Of a DNA stretch of 64,000 nt, positions 16,800 through 24,999 are shown piece after piece. Below the pieces are notes generated by a model. It ran no database searches, was not told the DNA's origin, and saw only the letters and a program-made list of their open reading frames with translations. Made by a program: the position numbers and the translations under genes. The first letter of the stretch is position 1, and each line of letters begins with the position of its first letter. The DNA is from an uncultured Alphaproteobacteria bacterium (GTDB taxonomy: Bacteria > Pseudomonadota > Alphaproteobacteria > Caulobacterales > Caulobacteraceae): positions 62,001-126,000 of the forward strand of contig CALETE010000011.1 in NCBI GenBank assembly GCA_937920085.1, given 5' to 3'.

Positions 16800-17323
16800 G
16801 TCTTACTTTCCACAAGCCGCTGCAGGCGGATCATAGCTGGATCACGGATCCCTTCGGCTTCCAGGTGGCCGACCAGGTCGTTGAGATAGTCTTCGTTTCG
16901 GCCAGAAAGCCCTGTGGCTCCGCAGATCAGTTCCGCCTGGCGCTCAAGGCTGAGAGGTCCCGCCCACTGGGGGTGCGCAATGTCTGAGAGAAAGGTCAAG
17001 GCTTCGAGTCTTCGACGGTCGGCCAGATGCACATGAACCCGAGACTCAACATAGGTTTCGGTGGGCTGCTCGCGCTCACGAAGATAGGCATAGGTTTCGG
17101 GCCAATCCTCTTCGGCAACCCGAAACGCGGCCCCGCGGACCGAACCCCCCCGAGCAAGACCAAGCACCAGGCCAGGACGCTCATAGGTGCCCCTATGATG
17201 CACGGAATAGATACAGAAGGCGCGACGACGTCCGTATAAGGTGGCGGGAAATCGCTCTACGAACGCAAAGCCCGGCCGCCACATCAGCGATCCATAACCA
17301 AAGACCCAGTGCTCAGACACCAT
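16796..17323 (-). CDS. ChaC-like gamma-glutamylcyclotransferase
   Basis: Gamma-glutamylcyclotransferase-fold protein, 175 aa, of the ChaC type, which releases 5-oxoproline from glutathione or gamma-glutamyl peptides. VFGYGSLMWRPGF at the N-terminus is the substrate-binding signature; a catalytic Glu lies in YLREREQ near 83-85, followed by the usual YVE. The frame runs further upstream over the DUF2125 gene, but the domain starts right at ATG 17323-17321. That start overlaps the start of the divergent gene by two bases (CATG, 17321-17324). The stop overlaps the plsC stop. Confidence 0.83.
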   Translation of the reverse strand: MVSEHWVFGYGSLMWRPGFAFVERFPATLYGRRRAFCIYSVHHRGTYERPGLVLGLARGGSVRGAAFRVAEEDWPETYAYLREREQPTETYVESRVHVHLADRRRLEALTFLSDIAHPQWAGPLSLERQAELICGATGLSGRNEDYLNDLVGHLEAEGIRDPAMIRLQRLVESKT

Positions 17324-18365
17324 GTTCCGCCGCTTAACTCCTGACGCCTCGCCGACACCCGCTGAGGGTCCTTCGGACCGGCCCCACCGCTGGGGACTGT
17401 ACGGTCCGTACATCGCCTTGGCTATCGCTGTTGCCCTGTGGTCAGGTGCCTGGTGGTCGGCGCGCCAGACCGTTGTGCGGCACATGGATGAGCTCATCTC
17501 CGGATATAGGGCCGCTGGTTATGACCTTTCATGGACCCAGCGCACGGTCAGCGGCTATCCGTTCCGGCTGGATGTGGTCCTGACCCAATTCAAAGGTGTC
17601 TCGCCAAGCGGCTGGGGACTGACCTCGGAGCGGCTTGAGGGCGAAGCCTATATGCATGCGCCCGACCATTGGGTATTCGGCGCGCCACAAGGCCTGAGCC
17701 TTCTGCGCCCGCAGGGTGAAACTATTGAGGTCACCGGATCAACCCTTCACGCAAGCTTGCATGGCTTGGACATGAGGCCGCCAAGCCTCTCCGTGGAGGG
17801 GCTAAACCTGCGATTCAAGAGTGCGAGCGGCATACAGCCATTGGCGCTGACCACAGCCGATAAGGTGGAGTTTCATATACGCCCAGGGCCAGATCGACAG
17901 GGTGCTGTCTTGTTTCGGCTGATTAATGGCAGGTCGACCCCGAGGGGTCCCCTAGACCTGATCGCGGCAGGTCGGCCAGTCGATTTGCAACTCGAGGCCA
18001 TTTTTTCCAAGGCAGACGCCCTGCAAGGACCAGGATTGGCGAAGTCGTTCAGGACTTGGGCCCTGGCGGGTGGACGGGCGACCTTGAAAGAGGCCAAGGT
18101 CACAGCCGGGGATGCCATGATTAAAACCTCCCCTGGAGACCTCTCGCTGACGCCCGATGGCTATCTTTCCGGTCTATTGGACGTCACCCTTAACAAGGGC
18201 AATGACGCCCTTTTGGCACTCTCATATCTGGGCGTAACTCCCCACTCGGCAGGGACTGCATTACCGCCCCGTTCGCAGATTGAGGGACCTAGGGTCCTGC
18301 TTTTTCGCAATGATGCGACCTATCTAGGATCGGTCCAGATTGGCCCTGGGACCAAGGTCTTCTGA
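17322..18365 (+). CDS. DUF2125-domain protein
   Basis: 347-aa protein of the alphaproteobacterial DUF2125 family. A membrane anchor at about 27-48 (GPYIALAIAVALWSGAWW) is followed by a large periplasmic domain starting with WTQRTVSGYPFRLDV, the family hallmark. Function unknown; the beta-rich layout recalls AsmA-like envelope proteins, which is inference only. ATG 17322 overlaps the start of the divergent ChaC-like gene and has no Shine-Dalgarno in front, so a leaderless mRNA with its promoter inside the neighbouring coding sequence is likely. The chorismate mutase gene follows after 109 nt. Confidence 0.8.
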   Translation: MFRRLTPDASPTPAEGPSDRPHRWGLYGPYIALAIAVALWSGAWWSARQTVVRHMDELISGYRAAGYDLSWTQRTVSGYPFRLDVVLTQFKGVSPSGWGLTSERLEGEAYMHAPDHWVFGAPQGLSLLRPQGETIEVTGSTLHASLHGLDMRPPSLSVEGLNLRFKSASGIQPLALTTADKVEFHIRPGPDRQGAVLFRLINGRSTPRGPLDLIAAGRPVDLQLEAIFSKADALQGPGLAKSFRTWALAGGRATLKEAKVTAGDAMIKTSPGDLSLTPDGYLSGLLDVTLNKGNDALLALSYLGVTPHSAGTALPPRSQIEGPRVLLFRNDATYLGSVQIGPGTKVF

Positions 18366-18474
18366 CGGACTTCCGGTCCACGGGTTGCAGACGCAATTCT
18401 ATTCCCACCTGCGGGCCTATTGCGCCCCAAGCCGCAATGACATATCGGCCAAGTCGGAAATTTCGGGGAAGACT

Positions 18475-19275
18475 ATGGCCAAGCCGAACGAAGATGCGCC
18501 ATCACTAGACGCCATTCGCGCGCGCTTGGACGTGCTGGACACACAGATGCTCGCCTTGATCGACGAGCGCGCTGGCCTCGCTAAGCAGGTGGCCTTGGCT
18601 AAGGCGGCGGCAGGTGATGGCGGAAAGTTCGGCCTGCGACCCGGCCGGGAAGCCCAACTGCTGCGCACCCTGTTGGCCAAGCCAAGATCGGCCGCCACCC
18701 CATCCTTGATCACCCGAATTTGGCGTGAGCTCATCGGTGACAGCCTGTCACGCCAAGGGCCATTTCATCTGGCAGTTTATGGCGGCAAGACCCCCGCACG
18801 GACGGTGGAATTTGCCCGAGCTAGGTTTGGCGCAGCGCCTGCCATGGCACCTGTGGCCAAGCCAGAGGAGGCCATTGCCGTGGCCAAGACCCTTGGCGGG
18901 GTCGCGGTGTTGTCCCTGGCTTCTGACACCCCCTGGTGGGGCCGCCTATTGGCAGAACCGAATATGAAGGTGTTTGCCGCCCTCCCCTGCCTGAAAGGCT
19001 GGGGACCACTCACCGCCCTCGCCGCTGCAGAGATCGAGGTCGAACCGACGGGTGATGATCTGACCTATTGGGTGACAGACTCCCAGCTTTCGGCAGCGGC
19101 GATTGAAGACGCCCTCAGCCGGGATGGCGTTGCCGCCGACCTCTTGGCTGACGCCGGCGGCCTGAAGCTTTTTGCCCTGATCGGTTATTATCAGCCGCAG
19201 GACGAACGCCTCGCCCGGGCACCGGGACGCCTGACCGGGGTGATCGGCGCCGCCGCGGCTCCGGTCGATAACTAG
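18475..19275 (+). CDS. Chorismate mutase (AroQ) with extra C-terminal domain
   Basis: Converts chorismate to prephenate for phenylalanine and tyrosine. The AroQ helical domain occupies about 8-95, with conserved Arg32 and Lys43 (DERAGLAKQVALAK) and RPGREAQLL near 55-63. The remaining 170 residues (about 97-266) are another globular region of unknown type. It is placed where the prephenate dehydratase domain sits in P-proteins, but I see no catalytic TRF motif of that enzyme. An open frame starts at 18340, but ATG 18475 directly precedes the domain. In related genomes it would be expected to sit beside hisC and tyrC; here a peroxidase gene intervenes. Its stop shares CTAG with that gene. Confidence 0.8.
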   Translation: MAKPNEDAPSLDAIRARLDVLDTQMLALIDERAGLAKQVALAKAAAGDGGKFGLRPGREAQLLRTLLAKPRSAATPSLITRIWRELIGDSLSRQGPFHLAVYGGKTPARTVEFARARFGAAPAMAPVAKPEEAIAVAKTLGGVAVLSLASDTPWWGRLLAEPNMKVFAALPCLKGWGPLTALAAAEIEVEPTGDDLTYWVTDSQLSAAAIEDALSRDGVAADLLADAGGLKLFALIGYYQPQDERLARAPGRLTGVIGAAAAPVDN

Positions 19276-21320
19276 CCTCGAAAAACGAAGTCGGTCAGGC
19301 TCACCTGATGGGCGTTCACCCCGACTAAGGTGATGTGATCCGTCCCGAGGTCCACCACGGTATTTGCACCGACCTGACGTATCTTCAGGCCCTGAGAACT
19401 GTGATCAAAGGTCAGATGATCCTGGCCAGGTTGGAAGTCAGTGATCCGCGCCGTGACGTCAGAGCCAGCAAACTGGAAATCGTCCTTCCCGGCTCCGCCG
19501 GTGAGCAACTGACTACCATGCCCGGCCACCAGAATATCATTATTTACGCCGCCGATGAGGGTGTCAGCACCGTCAGATCCAATGATCAGCTGCCGGGCCT
19601 CCGGATGTTCCGCCTCGCCCCCTGAGGCCAGCCCACCGTGACGGTCGTAATAAACAAAGGCATCGGCCTGAATATGCTGGGTGTCGGTGTTTCTCAGGAT
19701 GATGTCCGACAGGCTGGTGTGCTGGATTTGGGACAGGGTTTGGCCGTCGAATCCCTGATTTTGGTACCAGAACCGGTCACCATCCCGCAAAGCTTCGAAC
19801 TGGTCGCCAATAATGACTTGGAAGGTCTGACCCATCATCGCGCCCGGCTGGTGATTTTCCGCCAAGCCACCCACCCAGAGGTCGACCTTGTCTATGCTGC
19901 CATAGGCGTTCTTTAGGGCAGCAGCGGTTGTCGGATCCGAAGTCAATTCACTGAAGCTCGCATAGGGCTTCAAATGCAGAGCGATCCGGGTTTCGTTCAG
20001 AGACCCCAGACCAAGGTCACGGCCACGCTGGATATTGATGGCGGCCAAGTCCATGGCGACGGGCGGCACATCAAGGAAGTTCCTCAGGTCATCGACAATA
20101 TGCACATCAAGGGCATTGGACAGGTCGCCAGATAAATGGCGAAGCAAGCCGTCGGCACCGCCATAGGCCTCAAAGCCGGCGGTCGACTGGAAAAAAGCAT
20201 CCTTCAGGCTGACTGCTGGGCCAACATCTTGGCCCTGTTCACCCACCTTCTGGAGGTTGGCCGAGACGATGGAGTGCCCAAAACGGAAGGCCGCCCCCGC
20301 GAATTCCTCGCTGATTGTGGCATTCACATTTGGGTCATAGCCTGTGTAAGCGCTGACGGCGTTCGGTCCGATCAGGTGCGGCAGGAACTCTGAATAAGTG
20401 ATGTGGGCGATTTCGGCCGTGACGATCGCCTTGGCCTGCTCGTAGAGATGGTCCCCGGTCCAGTCAGGATGCAGGGCCTTGAGATGATCAACCTGATAAT
20501 TGTGCTCGCGGACAAAGAGGGTCTGCAGGGCGGTCAAATCAGGGTTTTCCTGAACCCGGGCATCTCCGGCGACAAAAGCGCCATTGACCACAGGCAGGTT
20601 ATTGCCAGCGGATGTCAACATATGGCCGTCTGCGGTCCTTAGACTTGCAGCTGTGGCGGCGTCAGACCCATAGACCTGGGACCCGTCGAGCCATCCTGTG
20701 ACGGAGTTGACCGCCGTCGCAGCCTTGCCGTTGAGCCCCGTTGCAGGATCGATCACTGTTCGGGTCATCGAGATCTTGCTGGCAGAAAGGTCTGGATCGC
20801 CCGGTGAAATCGAGATGTCGATATGGGTCTTGCCGTCTGTTTTGGCGAGATCCAGGTCGTGATCAAGGAACTGTCCCCAGGCATACATCATGCCAGATAG
20901 CCCCTCGGCGTTCGCGTCATCCCCGTGACCTGCCACGACGATATTGGAGATATCTCTGGCATTGGGCAGGTTGGTGAACATGCTATCGACGCCATCGGCG
21001 AAGTGCGCGGGGCCCAGGCGGACAAAGTCGGCCCCGGCAGCGTTCATATTGCCGTGGGCAAGATTGTTTCCGGTCCCATCAATCGACCGATAGATGGGGT
21101 CTTGGGGACGTGCGGGCCCTTGCCCCCCGCCATTGGCCGTGGGCTGTGGTGCTAAAGTCGGAGCTTGCGGCGGCGCTGGCCTTATCGCCACCTCTGGGGC
21201 TGCGAAAAATCCGATGGCGTTAGACGAAGGCGTCGCAGCAGGACCTGTAATTATGCTGTTTCGCACAACCACATCGGGGGACATTTCGGTGTCGAAGTTG
21301 AAAAATTCGCCGGGGTTCAT
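19272..21320 (-). CDS. Animal-type haem peroxidase with RTX-like C-terminus, probably secreted
   Basis: Peroxidase-cyclooxygenase superfamily protein, 682 aa. Counting from ATG 21320: distal site WGQFLDHD with Gln150, Asp153, His154 and Asp155; Arg255 and Glu258 in RVQEN; proximal His349 in FRFGHS; Ca-loop-like LDGSQVYGS. Asp153 and Glu258 match the residues that ester-link haem in myeloperoxidase, while the sulfonium Met is Asn259. The C-terminus carries GGxGxD-like repeats (near 590-625: SDGADTLIGG, LTGGAGKDD), typical of type I secreted proteins; there is no N-terminal signal peptide and no type I secretion genes are in the window. GTG 21368 is possible, but ATG 21320 has GGAG 6 nt upstream. 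It lies between chorismate mutase and hisC, on the opposite strand. Confidence 0.85.
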   Translation of the reverse strand: MNPGEFFNFDTEMSPDVVVRNSIITGPAATPSSNAIGFFAAPEVAIRPAPPQAPTLAPQPTANGGGQGPARPQDPIYRSIDGTGNNLAHGNMNAAGADFVRLGPAHFADGVDSMFTNLPNARDISNIVVAGHGDDANAEGLSGMMYAWGQFLDHDLDLAKTDGKTHIDISISPGDPDLSASKISMTRTVIDPATGLNGKAATAVNSVTGWLDGSQVYGSDAATAASLRTADGHMLTSAGNNLPVVNGAFVAGDARVQENPDLTALQTLFVREHNYQVDHLKALHPDWTGDHLYEQAKAIVTAEIAHITYSEFLPHLIGPNAVSAYTGYDPNVNATISEEFAGAAFRFGHSIVSANLQKVGEQGQDVGPAVSLKDAFFQSTAGFEAYGGADGLLRHLSGDLSNALDVHIVDDLRNFLDVPPVAMDLAAINIQRGRDLGLGSLNETRIALHLKPYASFSELTSDPTTAAALKNAYGSIDKVDLWVGGLAENHQPGAMMGQTFQVIIGDQFEALRDGDRFWYQNQGFDGQTLSQIQHTSLSDIILRNTDTQHIQADAFVYYDRHGGLASGGEAEHPEARQLIIGSDGADTLIGGVNNDILVAGHGSQLLTGGAGKDDFQFAGSDVTARITDFQPGQDHLTFDHSSQGLKIRQVGANTVVDLGTDHITLVGVNAHQVSLTDFVFRG

Positions 21321-21648
21321 TGCCGTCTCCAAGAGAGTCGCCGTGGTGGTGGACTTGCTTGATGGCACGACTAGGGCCGTTTCATGGATGCAATATGGAC
21401 AAACCTAGCTAACTGAGAATTCAGGTTAACCGGTCAAAGGGGTGATCGACCCCGCAAATAGAGGCGAATAGGCAGAGTTCTTGGGCTATTGCTGAGCGCT
21501 TTCGCGCAGATAGTCTTAACGCGGCCATAGATGGCGCGTACCCATAGACAGGCTCTGAGATCAATGCCTCAGGGTTGGCTTTGCAGACCTCCCAGTTGAA
21601 CGCGCACCCCCCTACCCTCGCGCGCTGCACACGCCTATAAGCGCGGCC
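21321..21648. promoter_or_regulatory. Divergent intergenic region between peroxidase and hisC
   Basis: 328 nt with no credible gene. It must hold the promoters of the peroxidase gene (leftward) and the hisC operon (rightward). TATAAG at 21636-21641 ends 7 nt before the hisC ATG, which has no Shine-Dalgarno, so it could be the -10 element of a leaderless transcript; no good -35 partner is visible. Nothing else stands out. Confidence 0.4.
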
Positions 21649-22773
21649 ATGTCTGATCAGCCTCACCTTGACCGCGCCAAAGCCGCCCGACCGATCCCGA
21701 AATCCGGAATTCTGGATATCGCCCCCTATACCCCTGGAAAGGCCAAGATCGAGGGGGTCGAGCATCCCCTGAAGCTGTCGGCCAATGAGAATATTCTAGG
21801 GTCCAGCCCAAAGGCCCAGGAGGCCTTCGCAAGCGCCATCAACCAACTGCATATGTATCCAGAGGGGCGCTCGAACATTCTTCGGGACGCGATCCATGCG
21901 CGCTATGGCCTGGAGCCTGAGCGCCTCCTGTTCGGCTGCGGCTCGGACGAGATTTTCCAATTGCTCAACCAAGCCTTCCTGGAGCCGGGCGATAATATCG
22001 TTCAGGGGCAATACGGCTTTGGCGCCTACGCCATCGGTGCTCGCGCCTGTCAGGGCGAAGTCCGTATGGCACCGGAAAAAGACTACCGGATCGACGTCGA
22101 TGAGATCCTCAAGCTCGTGGATGATCGCACCCGTCTGGTCTTCATCGCCAATCCCGGCAATCCCACGGGAACCTGGATCAACGGCTCTGAAGTCCGCCGC
22201 CTGCATGCGGGCCTGCCCGCCAGCGTGATCCTGGTTCTGGACGGAGCCTATGCCGAGTTTGTCGACGATGCGACCTTCGAGGACGGGCTATCCATGGTGC
22301 GGGAATTTGAGAATGTGGTCGTCACGCGGACCTTCTCAAAGCTGCATGGTCTCGCAGCCCTTCGCGTGGGTTGGGCCTATTTGCCCCCCGAAATGGCCGA
22401 CGCCGTCGACCGCATTCGTCTGCCGTTTAACCTGAATATCCCAGCCCAACTGGCCGCTGTTGCCGCCCTAGGTGATCTGGACTTTGAAGGGCGCTCGATC
22501 GGTCTGGTCAATCAGTGGCGCCCCTGGCTGGCCCAGCAACTGGGTGGACTTGGTCTGGATGTTGTGCCGTCAGCAGCGAACTTCCTGTTGATCGGCTTTC
22601 CAAAGACGCCGGGAAAGACCGCCCTGGATGCCAATGACTATTTGACCGCTCGGGGTATTATTCCGCGGGTCGTGGCGGGCTATGGCCTGCCCAATCACCT
22701 TCGGATCACCATTGGTCTTGAAGAGCACAACCGCGCTGTGGTCGACGCCTTGGCCGACTTCATGAAGGCCTGA
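21649..22773 (+). CDS. hisC: Histidinol-phosphate/aromatic aminotransferase
   Basis: Class I/II PLP aminotransferase, 374 aa. PLP Lys231 in TFSKLHGLAALRVGW, ANPGNPTGT at 168-176, Asp198 and Tyr201, and Arg239 all match HisC. In this lineage HisC-like enzymes beside tyrC can also transaminate prephenate or aromatic keto acids, so a role in phenylalanine/tyrosine synthesis is as likely as in histidine synthesis. tyrC follows 4 nt after its stop, and an SMR transporter and a Coq4-like gene complete the co-directional run. Confidence 0.9.
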   Translation: MSDQPHLDRAKAARPIPKSGILDIAPYTPGKAKIEGVEHPLKLSANENILGSSPKAQEAFASAINQLHMYPEGRSNILRDAIHARYGLEPERLLFGCGSDEIFQLLNQAFLEPGDNIVQGQYGFGAYAIGARACQGEVRMAPEKDYRIDVDEILKLVDDRTRLVFIANPGNPTGTWINGSEVRRLHAGLPASVILVLDGAYAEFVDDATFEDGLSMVREFENVVVTRTFSKLHGLAALRVGWAYLPPEMADAVDRIRLPFNLNIPAQLAAVAALGDLDFEGRSIGLVNQWRPWLAQQLGGLGLDVVPSAANFLLIGFPKTPGKTALDANDYLTARGIIPRVVAGYGLPNHLRITIGLEEHNRAVVDALADFMKA

Positions 22774-22777
22774 GGAC

Positions 22778-23710
22778 ATGTCGACCGTGATCTTTCCGAA
22801 AATGGCTGTGGTAGGCTGCGGCTTGATCGGGTCATCGGTCATTCGCGCGGCGAGGGCCGCCGGGGTTGTCGGGACCGTGGCGGTTGCGGACGCCAATGCG
22901 GAACACCGGGCAGACATTGCCCGACTAGGCTATGCTGATCTGGTGACAGGCGACGTGGCTCAGGCCGTCGCAGACGCTGACCTGGTGGTGTTTGCCGTCC
23001 CCGTTTTGGCCATAGGTCCCGCCGCAGCTCAGGCGGCCAGCGGTCTGAAGCCCGGGGTCATTGTCACCGATGTCGGTTCGGTCAAGGGCTCTGTCGCAGA
23101 AGCCCTCCTGGCCGCGACCCCCGGCCATGCCTTCGTCATTCCAGGCCACCCTATTGCGGGCAGTGAGCAATCGGGTCCCGACTCTGGCTTTGCGACCATG
23201 TTCGACCAGCGCTGGGTGATCCTGACCCCTCAGGATCGGAAGGATGCACCCTACCAGGACGCCGTGCAGCAGCTGACGGCTTTTTGGACCGCCCTCGGCG
23301 CCCAAGTGGAAACTATGGATGCGGCCCACCATGACCTGGTCCTGGCCGTCACCAGCCACCTGCCCCACCTGATCGCCTACAATATTGTCGGTACCGCTGC
23401 CGACATGGAAGAAGTGACCCAGGCTGAGGTGATGAAGTACTCGGCCGGTGGCTTTCGCGATTTCACCCGTATTGCCGCCTCAGACCCGACCATGTGGCGG
23501 GACATTTTCGTCGCCAATAAGGAGGCGGTTCTTGAAACCTTGGGGCGCTTCACCGAGGACCTCCAGGCCCTAAGCCGCGCTATCCGTTGGGGCGAATCCG
23601 ACAAGCTTTTCGAACTTTTTTCCCGTACCCGTGATATCCGCCGCGGCATCATCGCCGCCGGGCAAGAAAGCGCTGAGCCCAATTTTGGCCGCGATCGCAA
23701 TAAGCAGTAG
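22778..23710 (+). CDS. tyrC: Prephenate/arogenate (cyclohexadienyl) dehydrogenase
   Basis: NAD-dependent oxidative decarboxylation of prephenate or arogenate on the way to tyrosine. N-terminal Rossmann motif GCGLIGSS at 13-20; HPIAGSEQSGP near 127-137 with the catalytic His region; DAAHHDLVLAVTSHLPH near 186-202 is characteristic of TyrA-type enzymes. 310 aa without a chorismate mutase or ACT domain. Four bases after hisC, so co-transcribed. Which of the two substrates is preferred cannot be told from sequence. Confidence 0.92.
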   Translation: MSTVIFPKMAVVGCGLIGSSVIRAARAAGVVGTVAVADANAEHRADIARLGYADLVTGDVAQAVADADLVVFAVPVLAIGPAAAQAASGLKPGVIVTDVGSVKGSVAEALLAATPGHAFVIPGHPIAGSEQSGPDSGFATMFDQRWVILTPQDRKDAPYQDAVQQLTAFWTALGAQVETMDAAHHDLVLAVTSHLPHLIAYNIVGTAADMEEVTQAEVMKYSAGGFRDFTRIAASDPTMWRDIFVANKEAVLETLGRFTEDLQALSRAIRWGESDKLFELFSRTRDIRRGIIAAGQESAEPNFGRDRNKQ

Positions 23711-23718
23711 GGGGCGGT

Positions 23719-24048
23719 ATGAACGGCTATGTCTGGCTTAGCGTGGCCATCATGGCTGAAGTGATCGCAACCACCGCCTTAAAAGCCTCGGAAGGCTTTA
23801 CCCGCCCCTTACCCTCCGTTGTGACAACCCTAGGCTATGGCCTAGCCTTCTGGTGCCTTTCCCACGCCATGCGCACCGTGCCGGTCGGCATAGGCTATGC
23901 CATTTGGTCTGGTGTGGGGATCATCGCCATCACTGCCATTGCCTGGGTCTTGTTTCGGCAAAGACCAGACCTGCCCGCCATGGTGGGCATGGGCTTGATC
24001 CTGATCGGGGTTATGGTGATCAATCTGTTTTCAAAAGCTCAAGCCTGA
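23719..24048 (+). CDS. SMR-family (EmrE-like) small multidrug transporter
   Basis: 109-aa four-helix proton-coupled exporter of the small multidrug resistance family. The essential membrane Glu14 lies in the first helix (IMAEVIATTALKAS), and GYAIWSGVG near 58-66 with its conserved Trp and Gly is the second hallmark. SMR pumps work as antiparallel dimers exporting cationic drugs or guanidinium. It follows tyrC by 8 nt in the same direction, so it is probably transcribed from the hisC promoter, an unusual placement that does not tell its substrate. Confidence 0.9.
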   Translation: MNGYVWLSVAIMAEVIATTALKASEGFTRPLPSVVTTLGYGLAFWCLSHAMRTVPVGIGYAIWSGVGIIAITAIAWVLFRQRPDLPAMVGMGLILIGVMVINLFSKAQA

Positions 24049-24057
24049 GAATGTCCC

Positions 24058-24999
24058 ATGCGGTCCCGTTTTGAATCCCTCGCCCGTCAAGGAGGTGGCT
24101 TTGATGAGGCAAAAGGCTTGGCAACTGGAATTCGGGCGGGACAGGGTGAAGCAGCCTTAGACTTGGCGGCCCTCTGGCTCCATGCCGCCATTTCAGCCCC
24201 CGCCTGCCTTGCCGAGATCTATGACGGGTCCGCTGCTGGCTGGATGGGTAAGCGACCTGAGGCCGAACCCCTCAACGCCCTAGGGTCAAGGGTTGAAGTC
24301 CCCCAGGGCTTTTGGACAGGATTCTGGGCCCTGGTGGAGGATCAAACCTCAGGTGGGGATGCTGGCCTTATAACCCAAAGGACTGCTGCCCTTGCTGGGG
24401 CCCTGTCCCCCGACTTCCGGGCCGCAGCCGTGGAAGCTGCCCTGGTCTATCCCGGGGTCAGGGCCGCCGCGGCCCAGGGCTTTCCGGCAAGATTCACCCT
24501 AGAAGACCTCTCCCGCGCGCCGGCGGGGTCTCTAGGGGCAGAGTTTCATGAGCTTATTGTCAGCAATGGCTTTGACCTTGAAGTGCTGGATCGAGAGGCC
24601 CTTGGCCTAGCCGACTTGCCACCACCCCTGGATTATTTGAACGCTCGGATTCTGCAGTGCCATGATCTTTGGCACATCACGGCTGGCTATCAGACCACGG
24701 GCCTGCACGAAGTGGCGATCTCAGCCTTCCAGGCCGGACAGTTCGGCCACAACTATTCGGCCATGTTCCTGGCTATGGTCCTGGCGAAGGTGGCACATAA
24801 CCCCATGGCACCGGCCAATCTTATGCTTGATGTGATCCTTTCAGCCTGGACCCATGGTCGCGAAACACCGCCCTTATTGCCGGTGGATTGGCCAGCGGTT
24901 TGGGGCCAGTCGGTGGAGGATATTCGCAAGGAACTCGGCGTCACGGCCTATGCGTCCCCCTATCCGGCAAACCTGTTTGAAAGTCTGCGCGCAGCTTAG
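24058..24999 (+). CDS. Coq4-like ubiquinone-biosynthesis protein
   Basis: 313-aa protein with the Coq4 zinc motif HDLWH followed after 11 residues by Glu (HDxxH-x11-E, near 203-219). In eukaryotes Coq4 acts in the ubiquinone-synthesis complex; alphaproteobacterial homologues are common. The first 190 residues have no motif I recognise. Start ATG 24058, 9 nt after the SMR gene. Its stop shares TTAG (24996-24999) with the convergent helicase gene. Placed after aromatic amino-acid genes, which may be incidental, though ubiquinone also derives from chorismate. Confidence 0.75.
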   Translation: MRSRFESLARQGGGFDEAKGLATGIRAGQGEAALDLAALWLHAAISAPACLAEIYDGSAAGWMGKRPEAEPLNALGSRVEVPQGFWTGFWALVEDQTSGGDAGLITQRTAALAGALSPDFRAAAVEAALVYPGVRAAAAQGFPARFTLEDLSRAPAGSLGAEFHELIVSNGFDLEVLDREALGLADLPPPLDYLNARILQCHDLWHITAGYQTTGLHEVAISAFQAGQFGHNYSAMFLAMVLAKVAHNPMAPANLMLDVILSAWTHGRETPPLLPVDWPAVWGQSVEDIRKELGVTAYASPYPANLFESLRAA

